From Bacillota bacterium (lineage in GTDB: Bacteria > Bacillota > Clostridia > Christensenellales > SZUA-584), in the NCBI GenBank assembly GCA_023390815.1, contig JAEWCC010000070.1:1-23532 (forward strand): a stretch of DNA of 23,532 nucleotides, written 5' to 3'. Positions within the stretch are counted from its first letter, which is position 1; the number at the start of each line of letters is the position of its first letter. The translations under genes and the position numbers were made by a program. The notes beneath the pieces are model-generated. The model was not told the DNA's origin, ran no database searches, and was given only the letters and a program-made list of their open reading frames with translations. Below are positions 11,001 to 16,367 of the stretch, in pieces.

Positions 11001-12272
11001 CGCGGCAACCGCCGCGACGATAGGCGATGAAAACGAAGTTCCTCCGACTGACGCGTACCCTCCGCCCATATATGTCGTCACAATATTGTATCCCGGTGCA
11101 GCAATATCCTTATTGTTTCCGTAATTGGAGAAATAGGTGATAATGTTTTCCTCATCTGTTGCAATCACCGAGATGCATGACTCATAATCTGCGGGGTAGC
11201 AGCTCTGGGACGTACTATCATTTCCTGCGGCACCAACGCATACGGCTCCCGCTGCTACGGCTTTATCGATTGCCTCCTCCATTGCATAACTGATCAAATA
11301 GCCGCCAAAACTCATATTGATGACATCCGCGCCACTGTTCACAGCGTAATTGATGCCATTGATCACATTATCCAACTTCGCATACCCACGTGAATCGATT
11401 ACTTTTGCAATAATGAGTTTGACGCCCGGAGCGATGCCCACGATACCTCTGCCATTGTTGGCGTTGCCCGCAATGACACCCGCGACCATTGTACCATGGC
11501 CTTCATCATCCTCAGCACGTTCGTCGTTATTGACGTAGTCGTGTTGCGCGTATATTGTTCCTGCAAGGTCGGGATGATCCGTATCGATGCCGGAATCCAG
11601 AATAGCGACTTTCACGTTTGCAGATCCCATACTGACATCCCATGCATCATATATACCGATATTCGTCAGATAATATTGTTGGCTCAAACCCGGGTCGTTC
11701 GTTATTGCGTCCATCGTATAGATATAATTAGGTTCTGCGTATTCAACACTGGGCAGATCTTCTACGGTTTCGATAAAATCCTCCACCGTTTCGTTTTCAG
11801 GCACTGCGCTGACTACGAGATTATCGACAGTTACCTCCTCCTGTACCTCGCTATCCACAGATTCCAGCACAGTCTCCACAGTACTGTCTGCTACACTGTC
11901 CTTAAACTTGACGATAATTTCATCACTGACGCACTGGGCTCCATTAACTTCAATGATTCCCGATTCATTCAAAGGCGGCATCGTCTCTATTGGCTCCGGC
12001 GTTCCGGTCGGCGATGGCTCCTGCGTTGGCTGCGGCGTCTCCGTTGGTTCCGGAACATCCATCGGCTGCGATTGTGAAGACGCGGGCTCCTCCGTCGGCT
12101 CAGGGGTCGGTGTGGGCTCTGTTTCAGGCATCGACGATTCCTCCGAAGAAACCGGCGCAGTCTCTGCGGCGTGCGCGGTTGCTATGCCCGAAGGTAACCC
12201 GGTTACCAGCATCAAAACCGCGAGTAATATAACAAAGCCTCTGATAATAAACCCTTTGCCGTGAACTCTCAT
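8082..12272 (-). CDS. Secreted subtilisin-like serine protease (S8) with GLUG, Big_2, InlB-repeat and FN3 tail
   Basis: 1,396 residues. Signal peptide 1-35 (cleavage after AHA); a Pro/Glu/Thr-rich linker (about 37-103) rich in TPEPT repeats; an inhibitor-like propeptide (about 110-186, containing VKFKDS and VEYAEPNYIY); and a subtilisin catalytic domain (about 195-476). The catalytic triad is present: Asp226 (VAILDSG), His259 (DEGHGTMVAG) and Ser413 (GGTSFSSP), with oxyanion Asn351 (AAGN), so it is expected to be active. Next come one GLUG module (about 484-795), one Big_2 domain (about 796-873, WTSSDPSVATV), a divergent InlB B-repeat (about 865-941, GYRFTGWSNG) and five FN3 domains to the end. 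No LPXTG or S-layer homology anchor is visible at the C-terminus, so attachment, if any, must run through the tail. The tail is shared with the giant protein encoded downstream, suggesting a common docking site or a functional pairing (inference). Confidence 0.93.
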   Translation of the reverse strand: MRVHGKGFIIRGFVILLAVLMLVTGLPSGIATAHAAETAPVSSEESSMPETEPTPTPEPTEEPASSQSQPMDVPEPTETPQPTQEPSPTGTPEPIETMPPLNESGIIEVNGAQCVSDEIIVKFKDSVADSTVETVLESVDSEVQEEVTVDNLVVSAVPENETVEDFIETVEDLPSVEYAEPNYIYTMDAITNDPGLSQQYYLTNIGIYDAWDVSMGSANVKVAILDSGIDTDHPDLAGTIYAQHDYVNNDERAEDDEGHGTMVAGVIAGNANNGRGIVGIAPGVKLIIAKVIDSRGYAKLDNVINGINYAVNSGADVINMSFGGYLISYAMEEAIDKAVAAGAVCVGAAGNDSTSQSCYPADYESCISVIATDEENIITYFSNYGNNKDIAAPGYNIVTTYMGGGYASVGGTSFSSPIVAAVAALMLSIDPTLTVDEVKSILYGTASYYDDQPSSWHYKNYYGNGNVNAGLAVIYVAGTKVFKSGTGTSWDPYVVSTPGQLYAMRFDPDAYYSLVTDIDLTLTTQWTSFYNNGYGWQPIDDFLGHFDGNGHSITGLYSCVGGLFDVVGIGGAIQRVNMRNCSIDAGVGDGGIANENKGSISYCSVDGVISGDSSIGGIVGDNRGTVFACANLSTVTAKYFIGGIAGCSWSGSISNCYNKGAVTASSTYNKNDAGGIVGFCSSTTLSNCFNEGKVKAYDTIWGSIAGYSLNDINNCYTIANEGLNDTVCGYIPYDSVVNCFLFDPTTVNGIDQMRRKTSFTGFDFVNVWTMEEGKTFPTLRAVPYTHATGMSLSAHTLKIMLGQSKTLTAAVSPSTAYNPRVVWTSSDPSVATVNNGTVTLLKDGMAVITAQTLDGAFVDTCQVQILHTYTINAYSSNTASGTVTGGGAYTEDAVVTLRATPRPGYRFTGWSNGEATVSNNAVYQLTATADTSVTALFSPIGTPVLSAASTGYSSTQLSWSAVEGASGYEVWRKSGSGFTKINTVSGTSYSDAGLTAGTAYCYYIKAYCYAATVTTYGLPSGNAWATPVPMRPNTANASIAGYNSVKVSWSSVPGASGYELRRATTQNGTYSSVKSTSSLSYTNTSLATGTTYYYKVRAYRMVGRTKVYGTDSAIVSAKPMLSAVTGVSALAYNPTSVKISWSSVAGRTKYEVWRSTSPTTGFVKIKSTSSTTYKDTTCTPFVTYYYRIKVYRTVGGKPIYSASDSPTANARPILGNVMGVRASAGSPSSVKLSWSSVSGCSGYEIRRSASANGPYTAIKTVSGKSYTDSNLTPNTTYYYQVVAYRKAGSGKVYSTPCEPVSGKPVFGSVTNPKAVRSSATKIKLTWSAVSGRKGYVIYRSTDPNSGFLQIKSTTSTSFTDSGLAAGVTYYYKVQAYLKVGNSDYYTSDSMVVSMMP
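8085..9450 (-). repeat. FN3 array, paralogous to 1-1204
   Basis: Five FN3-coding units, each with a LSWSSVxGxxxYEVxRS core and a YYYKVxAY strand. They match the array at the window's left end in order and number. Similarity is highest in the last three units. Confidence 0.8.
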
Positions 12273-12340
12273 GGAAACTCCTTTCGAGCCTGCCCAGATG
12301 AAGTCATATAATTATAGAATCGATGAAAGTATATCGACTA

Positions 12341-12369
12341 ATTATATCTTTTAACGACAAATCATTCAA
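12341..12369 (-). promoter_or_regulatory. Promoter of the subtilisin-like protease gene
   Basis: On the minus strand there is TTGAAT (12369-12364), a 17-bp spacer and a perfect TATAAT (12346-12341). This leaves a 5' leader of about 60 bases before the ATG at 12272. A second TATAAT at 12316-12311 has no -35 partner. Confidence 0.6.
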
Positions 12370-12387
12370 TGAAATTACAATTAAAAC

Positions 12388-12410
12388 AAAAAACGGCTGA
12401 GCCGTTTTTT
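12388..12410 (-). terminator. Terminator of the metal-transport operon (symmetrical hairpin)
   Basis: Arms AAAAAACGGC and GCCGTTTTTT are separated by three bases. The hairpin lies 25 bases after the stop of the permease gene and ends in a T-run. It is symmetrical, so it could work in both directions. Confidence 0.75.
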
Positions 12411-12434
12411 GCACTTTGGGTTAATCCCATGATT

Positions 12435-13256
12435 TTAGCGTCTCTTTAAAACCAGCTTTAGCGCGGAGAATACGCAGAATGCCGCGAGGTCAACCAGCAC
12501 GATCGCCGCACCCACTGGCACCGACCATACAAACGATATCAGGATGCCAATAAAATAGCAGACGACGGAGAGCAGGGCCGAGCAGATTACCACACCGCGG
12601 AAGCTTTTAAACAGCCGCATGGAGGTCAGCGCCGGGAATATAATCAGGCTCGAAATCAGCAGCGCACCCATCATGCGCATGCCCACCACGATGACCAACG
12701 CGGTTAACAGCGCGATGAGCATATTGTACCGGCCCGCCTTGATGCCCGTCGCCTTCGCGAAGCTCTCGTCAAACGTGACCGCAAATATCTTGTTGTAGAA
12801 CAGCAGGTAAAGCGCCAGCACGACCGCCGATACGCCCACGCTCAGGATTACGTCGCTCTCGCTCATCGCAAGGATGCTGCCGAACATGTAGTTGTACACG
12901 TCCACGTTCATCCCGGTCGTCAGCGATACCACAATGACACCGACCGCGATGGCGCTGCTCGAAATCAGCGCGATGGCCGCGTCGCCCTTGATCACGCTGC
13001 GCTCGCTGAGGCGCAGCAGCAGAAAGGCGGTGATGGTCACCACGGGCAGCGACACCTGAAGCGGCGCGAGGCCCAGCGCAAGCGACACCGACAGCGCGCC
13101 GAAGCCCACGTGCGAAAGCCCGTCGCCGATCATTGAATAGCGCTTTAATACCAGGCTGACGCCCAGCAGCGCGGCGCACAGTGCCACCAATGTCCCGACG
13201 ATGAGCGCGCGGACGATAAACGAATAGGAGAACAACCCGCCAAGCGTCTCAAGCAT
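12435..13256 (-). CDS. znuB: Metal ABC transporter permease, ZnuB/MntB family
   Basis: 273 residues, almost wholly hydrophobic, with several membrane-spanning segments. The family's hallmark GDGLSHVGFG is near residue 44, and TFDESFAKATGIK is a cytoplasmic loop typical of ABC-3 permeases. It forms the membrane channel through which the substrate-binding lipoprotein's metal is imported, driven by the ATPase encoded just upstream. The start overlaps the end of the ATPase gene by 8 bases, so the two are probably translationally coupled. Zinc is inferred from the operon; manganese permeases of the same family look alike, so the symbol is a best guess. Confidence 0.88.
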   Translation of the reverse strand: MLETLGGLFSYSFIVRALIVGTLVALCAALLGVSLVLKRYSMIGDGLSHVGFGALSVSLALGLAPLQVSLPVVTITAFLLLRLSERSVIKGDAAIALISSSAIAVGVIVVSLTTGMNVDVYNYMFGSILAMSESDVILSVGVSAVVLALYLLFYNKIFAVTFDESFAKATGIKAGRYNMLIALLTALVIVVGMRMMGALLISSLIIFPALTSMRLFKSFRGVVICSALLSVVCYFIGILISFVWSVPVGAAIVLVDLAAFCVFSALKLVLKRR

Positions 13257-13956
13257 GCGTATGCACCCCCATCATCCTGCGGCATATGTCCGTCTTCACG
13301 TAATCCTCTCGCGCGCCGAAAAAGGCAAGGCGCGTATCCATGTGCAGTATCTTGCTGCCGCATTGCACGGCACTGCGAATATCGTGCGAAACCATGATGA
13401 TCGTAATCCCCTGCTCCCGGTTGAGCCGGTCGATGAGTTCATACAGCTCCGATGTAATCACGGGGTCCAGGCCCGAAACGGGCTCGTCGAGCAGCAGCAG
13501 CTTCTCGGTGGCGCACAGCGCGCGCGCCAGCAGTACACGCTGCTGCTGGCCGCCCGAAAGTTCCCGGTAACAGGTTTTCTGGAGCCCGCTGATTTCCAGC
13601 CTGTCCATACACTCCTTTGCGCGGCGTCGCTCCGCTGCCGAGAAAAACGGCAGCACACCGCGGCGGTTCAGACAGCCCGACAGTACGACCTCCTGCACGC
13701 TCGCGGGGAAGTCCTTCTGTACGATCGTCTGCTGTGGCATATAGCCGATCTCATTCTGCTTCAGGCCGGAAAAACGCACCATGCCCGATGCGGGCCGTAG
13801 CAGCCCCAGAATGCCCTTCATCAGCGTACTTTTTCCGCTCCCGTTCTCCCCCACAATGCTGAGGTAATCGCCGCGCTCCAGCGCGAAGCTCACGTTGTCC
13901 ACGGCTGTATGGCCGTCATATTTGATCGTAACGTTCTCGCACGATATCAATGCCAT
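13249..13956 (-). CDS. znuC: Metal ABC transporter ATP-binding protein, ZnuC/MntA family
   Basis: 235 residues. Walker A GENGSGKST (about 36-44), Q-loop region with YMPQQ, signature LSGGQQQRVLLARAL, Walker B LLLLDEP followed by the D-loop SGLDP, and switch His in VSHD are all present, so the ATPase should be functional. It powers uptake through the permease encoded next. It starts three bases after the stop of the substrate-binding lipoprotein and overlaps the permease start by 8 bases, so the transporter is one transcript. The metal cannot be set from the ATPase alone; zinc is inferred from the Fur/Zur-like regulator and binding protein. Confidence 0.92.
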   Translation of the reverse strand: MALISCENVTIKYDGHTAVDNVSFALERGDYLSIVGENGSGKSTLMKGILGLLRPASGMVRFSGLKQNEIGYMPQQTIVQKDFPASVQEVVLSGCLNRRGVLPFFSAAERRRAKECMDRLEISGLQKTCYRELSGGQQQRVLLARALCATEKLLLLDEPVSGLDPVITSELYELIDRLNREQGITIIMVSHDIRSAVQCGSKILHMDTRLAFFGAREDYVKTDICRRMMGVHTHA

Positions 13957-13959
13957 GCT

Positions 13960-14922
13960 CTATTCCAGTCCCTTTTCCAGATTGATTGCGTTGCCCTGCA
14001 TCAGCGACAGGTACGTAACGCCTGCGTCAAAGTCGTTCCGGGTGACGTTATGGCAGGAGTGCAGCAGCAGCATCTGCGCGCCCGTTTGTTCACAGACGGC
14101 TTTCGCGACCTGCTGATTGCTGAATTCGATATAGTAGACATATTTAACGCCGTATTCCTTGACCTTATCGATCAAGAACGCGAGCGTTCCCGCGGAGACG
14201 TCGCTTTCGCTGCTGCAGCCATTGAACGCGGCGTAGTAATCCAGCCCGAATTCTTCAACCAGATAGCGGAACGGGAAGCGGTCTGCCACAATGATGAGCT
14301 TTCTCAAGGCTTTATCTACAATCGTTTTAATCTGCTCGTCCACCGACGCGATTTGCGCGGTGTAGTTCTGCGCATTCTGTGCGTACACAGCGGCGTTGGC
14401 GCTGTCGATAGCGCCCAGCGCATCGGCGATCGCGTTGATCATCGAAATGGCGTTTCTGGGAGAGGTCCAGATATGTTCGTCGTACTCGGCCTCTTGCTCC
14501 GCGCCTTCCTTTTCGGCGGCTTGCATACCCTCCACCGTTTCCTCTTCCACCGGGGTCACATAATCCATCAGGCGCAGAATTGTCATGCCCTCCGTATTGA
14601 GGGATTCCAGCACCGTATCCACCCACGCCTCGTTCTCTCCGCCGATGTAGATGAACATGTCGCAGCTTTCAATCGCGATCATGTCACCCGGCGTTGGATC
14701 ATACGAATGCACCTCCGCGCCCGGGTCAATCAGCATGGTTACGTCCGCTTTCCCGCCTGCGACCGCCCGCGCGAAATCGTACGGCGGGAATATCGTCGTC
14801 ACGATATTGAGCTTGCCGTCATCCGCGCCGGTTGGCTGGGTACCCCGGTCGTTCTTTGCGCATCCTGCCAGCAATCCCGTCAGAAGCGTAATGCACAACG
14901 CGTATATCAAAGTTTTCTTCAT
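13960..14922 (-). CDS. znuA: Metal-binding lipoprotein of the ABC transporter (ZnuA-like, variant ligands)
   Basis: 320 residues. Lipoprotein signal with lipobox LLAGC (Cys21), so it should be anchored outside the membrane. It belongs to the cluster A-I metal-binding proteins: TTIFPPYDFARAV at the N-terminus, metal-ligand candidates His72 (EVHSYDPTP) and His150 (DEHIWTSP). Just before His150 the loop that is His-rich in many zinc-binding members is instead strongly acidic (about 125-149). At the place of the usual third His the sequence reads VADRFPFRYL (Asp214), and near the C-terminus it has LLLHSCHNVT (His288, Cys290, His291). The metal site may therefore differ from textbook ZnuA. The gene follows the Fur-like regulator by 36 bases, with GAGGAA upstream of the ATG, and precedes the ATPase by three bases. 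Confidence 0.85.
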   Translation of the reverse strand: MKKTLIYALCITLLTGLLAGCAKNDRGTQPTGADDGKLNIVTTIFPPYDFARAVAGGKADVTMLIDPGAEVHSYDPTPGDMIAIESCDMFIYIGGENEAWVDTVLESLNTEGMTILRLMDYVTPVEEETVEGMQAAEKEGAEQEAEYDEHIWTSPRNAISMINAIADALGAIDSANAAVYAQNAQNYTAQIASVDEQIKTIVDKALRKLIIVADRFPFRYLVEEFGLDYYAAFNGCSSESDVSAGTLAFLIDKVKEYGVKYVYYIEFSNQQVAKAVCEQTGAQMLLLHSCHNVTRNDFDAGVTYLSLMQGNAINLEKGLE

Positions 14923-14958
14923 ATTATATAATTCCTCATTCTCGTCCCTTATCGCTGC

Positions 14959-15378
14959 CTATGGCTTCTGTGAAGCACACCGGTTGCACAGGCCGTAAAT
15001 CACGGTCTTATACCGGTCAATGCTGAACTGATGATGCTCGAGCACATGCGCCGTCATCTCGTCCAGGTACTCACACTCCAGATGGATCATCTGCCCGCAA
15101 TCCACGCAGACCAGGTGATAGTGAACCGCGCTGTCGCAATCACAGTCCATGTATTGAAAGCACGCCGCCTGGCCTTCCGCCCCGGCGTACTTCACCACGA
15201 CGCCTTCCTTAATCAGCCGTTCCAAGTTGCGGTATACCGTGGTCTGGCCCACCGACGCGCCCAGCGCTTTGAGATAGGCCATGATGCTGTCTACCGTGAC
15301 GTGCTGTTCCCTGTGTTCCTTCAGGCACGATACGATCATCTCCCGCTGCCGGGTATGATATCCGCTGCCGGTGTTCAT
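14959..15378 (-). CDS. Fur-family metalloregulator, probably Zur-like, first gene of the transporter operon
   Basis: 139 residues, the usual Fur-family length. N-terminal winged helix with the recognition segment VGQTTVYRNLERLIKEG (about 43-59). HYHLVCVDC holds a regulatory-site His pair (86, 88) and the first CxxC (91, 94); the second CxxC is at 131-134, so the structural Zn(Cys)4 site is complete. AGGAGG at 15390-15385 sits six bases before the ATG at 15378. It leads an operon for a ZnuABC-type importer and has a perfect palindrome at its own promoter, which points to autorepression by metal. Zur is the best guess from context; Fur or Mur specificity cannot be excluded, so no symbol is given. 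Confidence 0.87.
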   Translation of the reverse strand: MNTGSGYHTRQREMIVSCLKEHREQHVTVDSIMAYLKALGASVGQTTVYRNLERLIKEGVVVKYAGAEGQAACFQYMDCDCDSAVHYHLVCVDCGQMIHLECEYLDEMTAHVLEHHQFSIDRYKTVIYGLCNRCASQKP

Positions 15379-15389
15379 GCCGCACCTCC

Positions 15390-15420
15390 TAATATGAAAA
15401 TGATAACCATTTTCATATTA
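15390..15420 (-). promoter_or_regulatory. Fur/Zur-type operator, perfect 13-bp inverted repeat
   Basis: Arms TAATATGAAAATG and CATTTTCATATTA, exact reverse complements, are separated by ATAAC. The core resembles Fur-family boxes (GAAAATGATAA and similar). It lies between the -10 box (15427-15422) and the ribosome binding site of the fur-like gene, touching the AGGAGG. A bound repressor would block transcription and perhaps also cover the start region. Confidence 0.8.
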
Positions 15421-15421
15421 G

Positions 15422-15451
15422 AATATACCACACGCTGAACCCGTAAAGCAA
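15422..15451 (-). promoter_or_regulatory. Promoter of the fur-like/znu operon
   Basis: On the minus strand, TTGCTT (15451-15446), an 18-bp spacer and TATATT (15427-15422), directly followed by the inverted-repeat operator. Confidence 0.5.
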
Positions 15452-15466
15452 CTTTTTTCGGCAAAT

Positions 15467-15486
15467 AAAAAAACGGCGTACACCGT
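15467..15486 (-). terminator. Possible terminator for the TetR gene
   Basis: The minus strand reads ACGG, six bases, CCGT, then a T-run. The stem is short and lies about 115 bases after the TetR stop, with the REP-like element in between. Confidence 0.4.
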
Positions 15487-15495
15487 GTATTCGAA

Positions 15496-15565
15496 GGGGA
15501 ACGGCCCCTGTGCCGTTCCGTGAGGTATGCGCCATAGGGCGGGCGACACAGGGGTCGCCCCTACA
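15496..15565. repeat. REP-like pair of hairpins with complementary loops
   Basis: Hairpin 1 has arms GGAACGGC (15498-15505) and GCCGTTCC (15512-15519) with loop CCCTGT. Hairpin 2 has arms GGGCGAC (15541-15547) and GTCGCCC (15554-15560) with loop ACAGGG. The loops are exact reverse complements, and the second hairpin looks like an inverted, arm-varied copy of the first (shared AGGGG...CCCCTGTG skeleton). This looks like an intergenic repeat family; from memory, similar GTAGGGGCGACC...GTCGCCC units occur in clostridial genomes, which I could not check here. Confidence 0.55.
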
Positions 15566-15604
15566 GGTACGATGGATAAAAACGTCATCCGGAAATTTGT
15601 ATAT

Positions 15605-16189
15605 CTATTTTACTGTGCAAAGCCCGCCGAGAAGCAAATCCAGTTCCCTGTCTGTCCGCGCTGCCACGTCGTATCCGAAGTTGTGCAGACACCAGTCGAT
15701 GATGCAGCCGCGCACGAATTTGATCAGCAGCTCGGTCACGTATTCCGGCTCCAGACCGGGCTTCAACAGCCCCTGCTCACTAGCTTTCACCGCATAGCGC
15801 AGCACGCTTTGGTAATAGATTCGGCTAGGGTCCGCGGCGGACTTGTTCGCATCCGCGAGGATATTCTGATAGTACTCCGTGATCAGCGGCCCCGCCTCGC
15901 GCACGATAAACGCGGTCTGCGTCAGCAGGATGTCCTTCATCATGTCGACCGGGGAGCCTTTTCCGCGAGGCAGCTCCGCGGATAGCGTCGCGTCAAAAAG
16001 CATGAACGCATGGTTCATGAGCTCCTGCTTGGACGCGAAATGGTGGTAAAACGCACCGACCGATACCCCCGCTTCCGCGCAGATATCGCGGATCGTGGTA
16101 TTCTTCCAGCCCTTCTCCTTCGTGAGCTTCGTGGCTGCCTGCAATATACCCGTTGTGGTTTTGAGCGTGCGGTCCGTGTTGGTCTGCAT
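15605..16189 (-). CDS. TetR/AcrR-family transcriptional regulator
   Basis: 194 residues, a standard TetR length. N-terminal helix-turn-helix: ILQAATKLTKEKGWKNTTI followed by AEAGVSVGAFYHHFASKQEL (about 15-60), matching the family pattern closely. The C-terminal ligand-binding region (about 65-194) has no assignable ligand. It is transcribed away from the flavoprotein/aconitase X operon, and the 178-base divergent gap holds a strong palindrome at the operon's predicted start site. The simplest reading is that it represses that operon and is released by its substrate or a related molecule (inference). An extended -10 (TGATATAAT, TATAAT at 16227-16222) lies upstream of its ATG with only a weak -35. 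Confidence 0.9.
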   Translation of the reverse strand: MQTNTDRTLKTTTGILQAATKLTKEKGWKNTTIRDICAEAGVSVGAFYHHFASKQELMNHAFMLFDATLSAELPRGKGSPVDMMKDILLTQTAFIVREAGPLITEYYQNILADANKSAADPSRIYYQSVLRYAVKASEQGLLKPGLEPEYVTELLIKFVRGCIIDWCLHNFGYDVAARTDRELDLLLGGLCTVK

Positions 16190-16221
16190 AATCTCTCAAC
16201 TCGTTTTGTTTATTCCTGCCT

Positions 16222-16249
16222 ATTATATCACATATGCACGAATTGTATA
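16222..16249 (-). promoter_or_regulatory. Probable promoter of the TetR gene
   Basis: On the minus strand there is a perfect TATAAT (16227-16222) preceded by TGA (extended -10), with a weak TATACA (16249-16244) 16 bases upstream. The ATG is at 16189. Confidence 0.45.
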
Positions 16250-16270
16250 TCTGACAGGTTTCGGCGAATA

Positions 16271-16299
16271 TTGACAAAGAAAATTCCATATGGTAGATT
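16271..16299 (+). promoter_or_regulatory. Promoter of the flavoprotein/aconitase X operon
   Basis: Perfect TTGACA (16271-16276), 17-bp spacer and TAGATT (16294-16299) preceded by TGG, an extended -10. The predicted start near 16306 falls inside the near-palindrome at 16302-16322. Confidence 0.65.
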
Positions 16300-16301
16300 G
16301 A

Positions 16302-16322
16302 AAACAGAACATTGTTCGGTTT
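16302..16322. promoter_or_regulatory. Candidate TetR operator, 21-bp near-palindrome
   Basis: Arms AAACAGAACA and TGTTCGGTTT around a central T: nine of ten positions are complementary. It covers the predicted transcription start of the operon, a usual place for a TetR-type repressor to act. Confidence 0.6.
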
Positions 16323-16367
16323 CTAGTTCAACTTTACAACATCATATCCGGAAAGCGAGGGAACATC

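Noticed and set aside
12311..12316. Second TATAAT upstream of the protease gene
   Set aside because: No acceptable -35 at 16-18 bases; the promoter at 12369-12341 is better.
13909..14931. 340-residue open frame on the plus strand opposite the ZnuA-like gene
   Set aside because: The minus-strand product has a lipobox and clear family motifs; the plus-strand frame is a mirror of biased codon use.
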